DNA from: Candidatus Pacearchaeota archaeon
GTDB taxonomy: Archaea; Nanobdellota; Nanobdellia; Pacearchaeales; GW2011-AR1
DNA: 19,209 nt
Reading direction: 5' to 3'
NCBI GenBank assembly: GCA_017609695.1
Contig: JAFCDM010000027.1
Coordinates: 1 to 19,209, forward strand
Shown: positions 13,875 through 19,209 of the stretch, one piece after another
Layout of the letters: the number at the start of each line of letters is the position of its first letter
Position numbering within the stretch: position 1 is the stretch's first letter
Translations under genes and position numbers: made by a program
The notes under the pieces: generated by a model
The model's database searches: none
What the model saw: the letters and a program-made list of their open reading frames with translations, nothing else
What the model was told of the DNA's origin: nothing

Positions 13875-14393
13875 ATGGTAGATGACTCAGAAACACAAGA
13901 AGAAGATGAAGCTATCTCAAGGGAAGAGACATCTGAGAATTTTGAAATTCAAGAGGAAGAATATGAAGAGCCTTTAGAAAACATTATAGAAGATGCTCCT
14001 ACATCAAATCGCCAAAGGCAAAAACAACAAACTTCCCCTTGGTTAGAAGCAGAAGAGATTCCTCAAACAACTCAAAATTTAGAAACAGAATTACAAGATG
14101 TTCAAACTACAAATCAAATTAATCCAAACCAACTAGAAATCGAAAATGAACCACAATATACTTCAAGCACATATCAAAATGAAATTCAAACTCAAAAACA
14201 AATCAAAGCCCCACAACCAGAAAATTTAGCAAATCCAGTTTCAAGTCCAAATCTTTTACAACCACAATTTAATCAAGCCAAAAGATTATTACAACCTCAA
14301 AACCAAACCCAACAAACAATAATTAGAGAAGACAATAAAAAATATCAATCTAATTTTGAACAACAAGCAAAAGACAGAAGAAGAAGATTTTAA
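13875..14393 (+). CDS. Q/E/N-rich disordered protein (172 aa)
   Basis: The 172-residue protein has an acidic N-terminal third (Glu/Asp-rich, about 1-45), a Gln/Asn/Pro/Thr-rich middle (about 45-150) with many QTQ, QNQ and PQ steps, and a basic end (AKDRRRRF). There are almost no hydrophobic blocks, so it is probably intrinsically disordered. It has no signal peptide and no recognisable domain. Such composition occurs in linkers, scaffold proteins and phase-separating proteins. It is the first gene of the plus-strand membrane/TIM-barrel cassette, 24 bp before the first tiny TM gene, and has a good TATA box for a leaderless start. Confidence 0.68.
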   Translation: MVDDSETQEEDEAISREETSENFEIQEEEYEEPLENIIEDAPTSNRQRQKQQTSPWLEAEEIPQTTQNLETELQDVQTTNQINPNQLEIENEPQYTSSTYQNEIQTQKQIKAPQPENLANPVSSPNLLQPQFNQAKRLLQPQNQTQQTIIREDNKKYQSNFEQQAKDRRRRF

Positions 14394-14417
14394 ATAATTA
14401 AATCAAAAAAAGAGGAA

Positions 14418-14501
14418 ATGGAAATCAAAGAAATAATCATTTATATTGCAATAATAATTTCAATATCTTTGTTAATATATTCAATAATTAAAGGAATATG
14501 A
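14418..14501 (+). CDS. tiny single-TM protein (27 aa), copy 1
   Basis: The frame encodes a polar start (MEIKE) followed by one hydrophobic helix (IIIYIAIIISISLLIYSII) and KGI. AGAGG lies 2 bases upstream of the ATG, and the TGA overlaps the ATG of the next gene (ATGA), so the two are translationally coupled. A matching tiny gene stands in the same position before the second two-TM gene at 16611, which argues that this is a real conserved microprotein. Function unknown. Confidence 0.6.
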   Translation: MEIKEIIIYIAIIISISLLIYSIIKGI

Positions 14502-14785
14502 AATACAAAAAAATAGAATTATTTGAAGTTTTACTTTGGATAGTTGCTATAATTTTATTTGTAATGATATTAACTAGGATATTTGGCAATTCAGCAACAG
14601 ATACACAGATTTATTTAGGCTTTTTTACTAGTTTACTTATAATAATCGGGCATATTATAAAATTAAATACAAATATAGGAGACATCAACAGAGAATTAGG
14701 AGAATTTAAAATAAAAACAATAAATAGTTTTGACAATTTAAAATCAGATATGGAATTAATAAAAAATAAATTAAAAATCAAATAA
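14498..14785 (+). CDS. two-TM small membrane protein with FGNS motif and coiled coil, copy 1
   Basis: The 95-residue protein has a membrane helix at about 8-27 (LFEVLLWIVAIILFVMILT), a loop with FGNSATDTQ, a second membrane helix at about 38-54 (YLGFFTSLLIIIGHIIK) and a C-terminal amphipathic helix (INRELGEFKIKTINSF and onward to 95). Both ends should face the same side, with the coiled coil in the cytoplasm. It shares the TM-FGNS-TM-coiled-coil plan with the protein at 16700. Holin-like and fusion-type small proteins have a similar outline, but no family is recognised. It sits 5 bp before the TIM-barrel gene and overlaps the tiny TM gene by 4 bp. Confidence 0.75.
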   Translation: MKYKKIELFEVLLWIVAIILFVMILTRIFGNSATDTQIYLGFFTSLLIIIGHIIKLNTNIGDINRELGEFKIKTINSFDNLKSDMELIKNKLKIK

Positions 14786-14790
14786 AAAAG

Positions 14791-16596
14791 ATGGTAGCAT
14801 ATACAGCAATTTATCCTGGAGCAGATAATTTCTTAGTCCCTAGTTATAACCCCACAGGTTATCAAATGTCTCCCGGAGATTTCGGAACAACCCTTGATCC
14901 AAGAACTGCAAATCAATTATCAGATGCTAATATAAAAATGAATCCAGGAGTAAAACATGTTGAAATTACAGAAGTCGATCCAGGTGTTTCTGAATCAATC
15001 CCAAAACAACACAGACAAGAAATGAAAAGATTAATGAAATTAACAGGAGTTAGTCCTTCTGTTCATATCCCTGTATTAGAAGCTTCTGGAATGGGGCAAG
15101 ATGGATGGAATGAAGCAAATAGAATAGGTGTAGAAAAACAATTAGCAGCAGCAGTATTAAGAAGTCATGATTTAGACCCAAAAGGAAATATTTCAGTGAC
15201 AACACACTCTACTGCTCAAATTCCAGAGATGAAACAAACAATTAAAACTAAAGATGGAGAAGAAACAACTGCACTTTGGATTGTAGACCCAAGAACAGGA
15301 AAATACCATGTAATAAAACCTGAAGAAAGATATTTTCCAGAAAAAGGAAAATTTACCCCAGAAGAAAAAAAAGAATTTAAACCTGAAAAAGAATTAGAAA
15401 AATTCAACAAAGACCAATGGATAAACCAATTATCAGACATAAATAGGCAAGCAAATTATGGAGAACAAACAATAAGAGAAGTTGAAAGACAATTCAATAT
15501 CAATAGTGAAGAAGAAAAACAAAAAATAAATAAAATATTAAGTTCTAAAATAAATATTGATAGATTTAAAGAGCCAGAAAAAGAAAGAATAAAACAAATC
15601 CAAAGAGGGATGCATCACGGGCAAATTTATCTTAGGGATTCTTATAGGAATATGAAAGCTTTATTTGATATGGCTTATAGTAATGCAAATGAAAAAGACA
15701 AAAAAAAATTAAATCAATTTGCAAAATGGGCTGCCCCACAAGTTCAAGAAGGAATAGAAGGAGACCCTAAAAAAAGAGAGGAATTCACAGAAATAATTGA
15801 AAAAGGGCTTAAAACATTATCAGAAATTCAACCAGAAATGTTTGTTCCATTAAATAATTTTGTCATTGATAAATCTTCTCAAACATTTGCTAATGTTGCA
15901 GAATCTGCTTATAATGAATTTGGAAAAACAGCTCCAATTTTAAATATTGAAAATCCTCCTGCAGGAGGGGGATTAAGTAAAGCAGAAGATTTAAAAAGTC
16001 TTATAAAAGAATCAAGGAAAAAACTCACTAAAAATTTAATTGAAAACAATCATCTAGATAAATCAGAAGCAAAAAAAATATCTGAAAAACTAATTGGTGC
16101 TACTTGGGATGTTGGACATATAAATATGCTCAGAAAACAAGGATATGAAGATAAAGATATTATAAAACAAACAGAAATTATTGCTCCTTTTGTAAAACAT
16201 GTTCATCTTTCTGATAATTTTGGATATGAACATACAGAACTTCCAATGGGAATGGGAAATGTTCCTATAAAACAAATAATGCAAAAGTTAGGCAAAAAAG
16301 GATTTGAAGCAAAGAAAATTATTGAAGCAGGAAATTGGTGGCAACATTTTGCAGATAAAGGGGGAGGGAATCCCTTTAAACCAACAATTGAAGGATTTAA
16401 TTCTCAAGCTTATAAAACACAAGCAGGTCCAACTTGGGGACAAATCCCAGGACTAGGAGCTTATTATTTAGGACAAGGCCCAATAAATCCTCCAATACAT
16501 CATTCTGTCTATCAAGCTGGATTTACACCACTTCCTGTTGAATTAGGAGGTGAAATGCCAGGACAAGAAAGAGGAAGATTTGCTCAAGGAAATTAA
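14791..16596 (+). CDS. xylose-isomerase-like TIM-barrel protein (AP-endonuclease-2/sugar isomerase fold) with large insertion
   Basis: The 601-residue protein has the metal-binding features of the xylose-isomerase-like superfamily: PILNIENPP (Glu387), TWDVGHINM (Asp440, His443), KHVHLSDNFGYEHTELPMG (His470, His472) and IIEAGNWW (Glu512). Early strands are near HVEITEVDPG and PSVHIPVLEASGMG (about 50-105). Between residues about 175 and 365 lies a charged helical insertion (Lys/Glu-rich, then RDSYRNMKALFDMAY), so the barrel is about twice the usual size. The C-terminus (about 530-601) is Gly/Pro/Tyr-rich and low in complexity. Relatives are sugar isomerases/epimerases or endonuclease IV; the substrate is unknown. 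It has no signal peptide. It is framed on both sides by the FGNS membrane modules, 5 bp and 14 bp away. Confidence 0.78.
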   Translation: MVAYTAIYPGADNFLVPSYNPTGYQMSPGDFGTTLDPRTANQLSDANIKMNPGVKHVEITEVDPGVSESIPKQHRQEMKRLMKLTGVSPSVHIPVLEASGMGQDGWNEANRIGVEKQLAAAVLRSHDLDPKGNISVTTHSTAQIPEMKQTIKTKDGEETTALWIVDPRTGKYHVIKPEERYFPEKGKFTPEEKKEFKPEKELEKFNKDQWINQLSDINRQANYGEQTIREVERQFNINSEEEKQKINKILSSKINIDRFKEPEKERIKQIQRGMHHGQIYLRDSYRNMKALFDMAYSNANEKDKKKLNQFAKWAAPQVQEGIEGDPKKREEFTEIIEKGLKTLSEIQPEMFVPLNNFVIDKSSQTFANVAESAYNEFGKTAPILNIENPPAGGGLSKAEDLKSLIKESRKKLTKNLIENNHLDKSEAKKISEKLIGATWDVGHINMLRKQGYEDKDIIKQTEIIAPFVKHVHLSDNFGYEHTELPMGMGNVPIKQIMQKLGKKGFEAKKIIEAGNWWQHFADKGGGNPFKPTIEGFNSQAYKTQAGPTWGQIPGLGAYYLGQGPINPPIHHSVYQAGFTPLPVELGGEMPGQERGRFAQGN

Positions 16597-16610
16597 AAAA
16601 AGACAAAAAA

Positions 16611-16703
16611 ATGAAATTTCAAGACATTATAATGTGGATAGTTGTCATAATTTTTATAATAACAATTGGATACTTATTTATCACAGGAAAAGCCTTCAAA
16701 TGA
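16611..16703 (+). CDS. tiny single-TM protein (30 aa), copy 2
   Basis: The frame encodes MKFQDIIMW, a membrane helix (IVVIIFIITIGYLFI) and the basic end TGKAFK. Its TGA overlaps the ATG of the next gene (ATGA), just as in copy 1 at 14418. It lies 14 bp after the TIM-barrel gene in a run of A. The repeated arrangement supports a real microprotein; the role is unknown. Confidence 0.6.
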   Translation: MKFQDIIMWIVVIIFIITIGYLFITGKAFK

Positions 16704-16927
16704 CTATTAATATCAAAGAGATATTATTTTATATATTTTTAATCTTAAGTATGATTTTATTAGTTTGGAGTGTATTTGGAAATAGTCCAAGTGAATTTGT
16801 AACTTTAGTGAGTATTATGTTTACTTTACTATTAAAAATGTGGGCGATAAGTGATAGACAAATAAGATTAGAAAATGGTTTCAAACACTTAGCACATGAT
16901 TTTAAAGAACATATTACCAAAAAATAA
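16700..16927 (+). CDS. two-TM small membrane protein with FGNS motif, copy 2
   Basis: The 75-residue protein has a membrane helix at about 7-26 (ILFYIFLILSMILLVWSVF), the loop FGNSPSEF, a second hydrophobic helix (TLVSIMFTLLLKMWAI, about 35-50) and an amphipathic C-terminal helix (RQIRLENGFKHLAHDFKEHI). The ATG at 16700 is chosen over longer in-frame starts (back to 16550) because those would overlap the TIM-barrel gene by 47 bp and remove the ATGA coupling with the tiny gene. It is a diverged relative of the protein at 14498, with the same topology and FGNS position. Function unknown. Confidence 0.75.
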   Translation: MTINIKEILFYIFLILSMILLVWSVFGNSPSEFVTLVSIMFTLLLKMWAISDRQIRLENGFKHLAHDFKEHITKK

Positions 16928-16956
16928 AAAAATAATCTAAATGCCTAAAATCAACA

Positions 16957-16968
16957 CATTTAAAAATT
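16957..16968 (+). promoter_or_regulatory. TATA-like box and GAGG ribosome site for the nucleotidyltransferase gene
   Basis: CATTTAAAAATT would start transcription near 16988; AGAGGAAG then lies directly before the ATG at 17003. The gene may thus be separate from the cassette upstream. Confidence 0.45.
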
Positions 16969-17002
16969 AAAACAAACTAATAATATTATAAAAAAGAGGA
17001 AG

Positions 17003-17998
17003 ATGATAAATCAAAAAAAACATTCTAAAAGCAAGGCACATGGTGAAACACCTAAAAAACAAGAATTATACAAATCTAATTCTCTCCATCACCTAAAACC
17101 AAAACATAAAAAACAAGAGCATAAGAAAAAACACACTCAAAAAAAAGAGCATAAGAAAATCAATCCAAAAAGAAAACAACTGCAAAAAATTTCTAAAACA
17201 ACTGCAAAAAATTTTCCAACACTACGATTAAAAACAGAAAAAGATGTTGCAATGGACTTTGCAGAAAAAGCTTATAGAAAATTTGATAAATTAATTAAAT
17301 CTATAATCTTATTTGGAAGTCAATCAAAAGGAACAAATGTTATAGGTTCTGATATTGATATCATAATAATTGTGGATGATGCTTCTGTAAAATTTGATGA
17401 AACCTTAATTGCATGGTATAGGGGAGAATTAGGAAAATTAGTTCAATCAAATCCTTATAAAAAAGACCTCCATATTAATACAATTAAACTAACAACATGG
17501 TGGCAAGACTTATCCAGAGGAGACCCCACAATTATTAATATAGTTAGGTACGGAGAAACTTTAATAGATTTTGGAGGATTTTTCACACCAATTAAAATGT
17601 TATTGCAGGAAGGAAAAATTAAGATTACGCCTGAAGCCACTTTTACTTGTTTAAACAGGGTTCCTTCACATATTATGAAAAGTAGATTAGCAGAAATAGG
17701 GGCAATAGAGGGATGTTATTGGGCAATGATAGATTCTGCACAAGCACTACTTATGGCTATAAAAATTCTTCCACCAAGTCCAGAACATATAACTATCTTA
17801 TTAAAACAACATTTTGTGGACAAAAAACTTCTAAAAATAAGATATGTCTCAGACATTAGTGAGCTATATCAACTTCATAGACAAATAATCCATGGAGAAA
17901 TTAAAAATCTAGAAGGAAAAATTATTGATGAATGGCAAGAAAAATCAGAAGAATTTTTTAAAGTCGTTTTAAAATTAATTGACCATATTATTCAGTAA
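17003..17998 (+). CDS. polymerase-beta-type nucleotidyltransferase with HEPN-like C-terminus and Lys-rich tail
   Basis: The 331-residue protein has a strongly basic N-terminal tail (about 1-72, Lys/His/Gln-rich), then an MNT-type nucleotidyltransferase domain: ILFGSQSKGTN with Gly105-Ser106, GSDIDIIIIVDD with the metal-binding Asp117 and Asp119, and a possible third carboxylate Asp155 (DLHINTIKL). The rest (about 195-331) is helical, with CYWAMIDSAQALLMAIKIL and LYQLHRQIIHGEI. This resembles the HEPN-type partner of MNT/HEPN toxin-antitoxin pairs fused in one chain, though the R-x3-H spacing (Arg293, His297) is not the usual R-x4-6-H RNase motif. Relatives transfer AMP or other nucleotides to RNA, protein or antibiotics. 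The tail suggests nucleic-acid binding. The target is unknown. Confidence 0.82.
   Translation: MINQKKHSKSKAHGETPKKQELYKSNSLHHLKPKHKKQEHKKKHTQKKEHKKINPKRKQLQKISKTTAKNFPTLRLKTEKDVAMDFAEKAYRKFDKLIKSIILFGSQSKGTNVIGSDIDIIIIVDDASVKFDETLIAWYRGELGKLVQSNPYKKDLHINTIKLTTWWQDLSRGDPTIINIVRYGETLIDFGGFFTPIKMLLQEGKIKITPEATFTCLNRVPSHIMKSRLAEIGAIEGCYWAMIDSAQALLMAIKILPPSPEHITILLKQHFVDKKLLKIRYVSDISELYQLHRQIIHGEIKNLEGKIIDEWQEKSEEFFKVVLKLIDHIIQ
17115..17214 (+). repeat. two short direct repeats coding for the basic tail
   Basis: AAGAGCATAAGAAAA occurs at 17115-17129 and 17145-17159 (offset 30, in frame). AAAACAACTGCAAAAAATTT occurs at 17173-17192 and 17195-17214 (offset 22, so the copies are read in different frames). 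The basic tail therefore seems to have grown by local duplication. Confidence 0.8.
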
Positions 17999-18024
17999 AT
18001 AATCAAGATAATCAAAAAAACAAT

Positions 18025-18064
18025 GTGCCACCACATCCTAAAAGATGTGGTTTGTGACAGGCAC
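18025..18064. repeat. nested hairpin 1 in the convergent gap
   Basis: Inner stem CCACATC (18031-18037) pairs with GATGTGG (18044-18050) around a 6-base loop. Outer stem GTGCC (18025-18029) pairs with GGCAC (18060-18064). It may act as a two-way terminator between the converging genes or be the end of a small IS200/IS605-like element. Confidence 0.75.
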
Positions 18065-18078
18065 TTGTTTTTAGGATG
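18034..18078. repeat. competing 10-bp inverted repeat
   Basis: CATCCTAAAA (18034-18043) is the exact reverse complement of TTTTAGGATG (18069-18078). Its left arm uses part of the inner stem of hairpin 1, so the two structures exclude each other. Confidence 0.7.
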
Positions 18079-18079
18079 C

Positions 18080-18123
18080 TCAAGAATTTCCACACTAAAG
18101 TGTGTGGTTATTAAAATTCTTGA
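18080..18123. repeat. nested hairpin 2 in the convergent gap
   Basis: Outer arms TCAAGAATT (18080-18088) and AATTCTTGA (18115-18123) are perfect complements; inside, CCACAC pairs with GTGTGG around TAAAGT. The inner stem resembles that of hairpin 1 (CCACA..., TAAA loop, ...TGTGGTT), as if the two were related copies. Confidence 0.75.
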
Positions 18124-18142
18124 CATATTACTTCTCCACTAA

Positions 18143-18164
18143 AAGCTTAACCAAACTTAAGCTT
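18143..18164. repeat. hairpin 3 (8-bp perfect stem)
   Basis: AAGCTTAA (18143-18150) and TTAAGCTT (18157-18164) pair around a 6-base loop, CCAAAC. Confidence 0.65.
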
Positions 18165-18185
18165 CTTATCTGCATAACTAAATAT

Positions 18186-18203
18186 TCTATAAGATTATAG
18201 AAA
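18186..18203. repeat. hairpin 4 (7-bp perfect stem)
   Basis: TTCTATA (18186-18192) and TATAGAA (18197-18203) pair around AGAT, 25 bp before the stop of the minus-strand gene. With an A/T-rich stem it is weak and may be chance. Confidence 0.4.
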
Positions 18204-18227
18204 TTAAATAAAAAATTAAAAAAAGAT

Positions 18228-19043
18228 TTATTGTTGCCTATCACTTAAATCCGTAGCAAGAATAGCATAACACTCAAGTTTATCTGCTACAGCAGATTTT
18301 AAGTAAGAATCTAAATGTGTCCCCACTTTCTCATCAAATCTTTTTCCTTTCTCTTTAACAAATCCCATATATCTACGTTGTCTAAGTTGTTCATCTATTT
18401 CTACTAATGATTTTAATGCATCTAACATTTCAGAATCATTTCCATATTCAGATTTATAAAACTTAATAACTCCTTCTTTCATACTTTCTGAAGCTTTCTT
18501 TTTTTGTTCTTCAGTAGCATCTTCTCTTTGAGAATCAGCTAAAGTTTTATACATCTCTTGATATTTTCTATGCATTGTAAGAGCATCTTTATAGGATACA
18601 TTATCAGAAGAATCTTTAAGTTTAACATTAGTTAACATAAGTTCTAAATTCTGTGGTTTAGTTCTTTTAAGAATTTCTCCTAAATGAGCATCCCCATGTT
18701 CTTCAAAAGCTTTTGCATTTCTTTTATAACCTATTCTAACCCATTTACAAAGAACATCAGAATCATTACATTCTGATAAAGAAGCTTTTACATAGTCATC
18801 TGGTCCAATCGGAACTGCTAAATTTCTTAATAAACCAATATCCCTCATCTCAAGAGAAGCATGTGAAGCTTGATCTAAAGCTCCCTTATATGTAGAATAC
18901 ATCTTGCTTTTTTCTTTAAATATATCATAAAAATCTGGTCCAGTCGCATTAGGGTTCTGACTAGGTGTTGCAGATTGACTAGATGCTGTTTGTCTAATTA
19001 CCCTTCTTTTTCTAGTCTTTTTAGTTGCTTTCTTTTTTGCCAT
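18228..19043 (-). CDS. helical hypothetical protein with basic tail (271 aa)
   Basis: The 271-residue protein begins with a basic tail (MAKKKATKKTRKRRVIRQ), then a Ser/Thr/Asn/Pro linker (about 19-34), then a mostly helical body of charged amphipathic helices (FYDIFKEKSKMYSTYKGAL, KRTKPQNLELMLTNVKL, ATEEQKKKASESMKEGVIK, LKSLVEIDEQLRQRRYMGFV). No signal peptide, membrane helix or catalytic motif is seen, and no family is recognised. The tail suggests nucleic-acid binding. The ATG at 19043 has GAGG 11 bases upstream. It converges with the nucleotidyltransferase gene, which also carries a basic tail. Confidence 0.72.
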   Translation of the reverse strand: MAKKKATKKTRKRRVIRQTASSQSATPSQNPNATGPDFYDIFKEKSKMYSTYKGALDQASHASLEMRDIGLLRNLAVPIGPDDYVKASLSECNDSDVLCKWVRIGYKRNAKAFEEHGDAHLGEILKRTKPQNLELMLTNVKLKDSSDNVSYKDALTMHRKYQEMYKTLADSQREDATEEQKKKASESMKEGVIKFYKSEYGNDSEMLDALKSLVEIDEQLRQRRYMGFVKEKGKRFDEKVGTHLDSYLKSAVADKLECYAILATDLSDRQQ

Positions 19044-19122
19044 ATTTAGATTTACCTCTTAAATTTAAATGCTTAAAAATTTTTAATTTTCATTGTTTTT
19101 CTTACTATTCATAAGCATAAAT

Positions 19123-19134
19123 CCTTTATAAATC
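19123..19134. promoter_or_regulatory. TATA box, probably for the 271-aa gene
   Basis: CCTTTATAAATC (GATTTATAAAGG on the minus strand) is a near-consensus archaeal TATA box. Read on the minus strand it would give a leader of about 60 nt for the 271-aa gene; read on the plus strand it would drive something beyond the right edge. A further CTTTTAAATAG near 19197-19207 may belong to a plus-strand gene outside the window. Confidence 0.4.
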
Positions 19135-19209
19135 TTTCTGTTATATGTAATTTAGTAGTGGTGACAAAAAGCAAAGCTTTAAAAACCAATTTCCACCTTT
19201 TAAATAGAA

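Noticed and set aside
15216..15440. Minus-strand frame inside the TIM-barrel gene (also those at 16090, 13029, 12618, 7545 and 17455)
   Set aside because: All are antisense shadows of well-supported plus-strand genes.
16550..16699. Longer start for the second two-TM protein
   Set aside because: It would overlap the TIM-barrel gene by 47 bp and swallow the tiny TM gene; the ATGA at 16700 matches the arrangement of copy 1.
18025..18203. CRISPR array or tRNA in the palindrome-rich gap
   Set aside because: No regularly spaced identical repeats with unique spacers, and no cloverleaf with T-loop sequence; the elements are simple hairpins.
19158..19209. Possible plus-strand gene starting at GTG near the right edge
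   Set aside because: Only about 16 open codons are visible and there is no ribosome site; it cannot be told from chance.

Overview
The window looks like chromosomal DNA of a small-genome archaeon, most likely a DPANN lineage of the Woesearchaeota/Pacearchaeota kind. The grounds are an archaeal/eukaryotic-type TrpRS, very A+T-rich sequence (roughly 30% G+C by eye), TTTAAATA or TTTATATA boxes about 25 bp upstream of many start codons (leaderless transcripts), Shine-Dalgarno sites mainly at genes inside operons, and many short conserved-looking proteins without a recognisable family. The lineage is inferred from style, not proven by a marker gene. I see no rRNA, tRNA or CRISPR array.

Layout. 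1-3.2 kb (minus): a membrane-anchored protein with a large outer region and a degenerate class III cyclase-like inner domain, followed 3 bp later by a ferredoxin:thioredoxin-reductase-like Fe-S protein, then a small HTH-like protein and a partial gene running off the left edge. 3.3-6.1 kb: small orphan genes, trpS, and a Tat-exported lysozyme-like protein. 6.1-8.2 kb: three broken genes: a blasticidin-S-deaminase-like cytidine deaminase with a one-base frameshift, a short threonyl-tRNA synthetase with a 13-bp tandem duplication that breaks its frame, and a decayed winged-helix regulator.

8.2-11.1 kb (minus) is a very tight four-gene operon: AbrB-like small protein, GT9 (heptosyltransferase-like) glycosyltransferase, LOG-like SLOG protein and type I phosphoribosyltransferase. 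The LOG and PRTase families do opposite chemistry on nucleobase-ribose bonds, so this could be a small nucleotide-modification or signalling module. 11.2-13.8 kb: a coiled-coil relic, two orphan proteins (168 and 490 aa), and the remains of a DUF4258/DUF2283 toxin-antitoxin-like pair.

13.9-16.9 kb (plus) is the most unusual part: a Q/E-rich disordered protein, then a 'tiny one-TM protein + two-TM protein with FGNS motif' module, a 601-aa xylose-isomerase-like TIM-barrel protein with a large insertion, and a second diverged copy of the same membrane module. In both copies the tiny gene overlaps its partner by ATGA. 17.0-18.0 kb holds a polymerase-beta-type nucleotidyltransferase with a Lys-rich tail and a HEPN-like helical C-terminus. 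It converges with a basic-tailed 271-aa orphan; the 230 bp between them carry four hairpin units, two of which share a competing 10-bp alternative pairing.

Overall the window mixes core genes (trpS) with accessory modules and an unusual concentration of broken genes between 6 and 14 kb.
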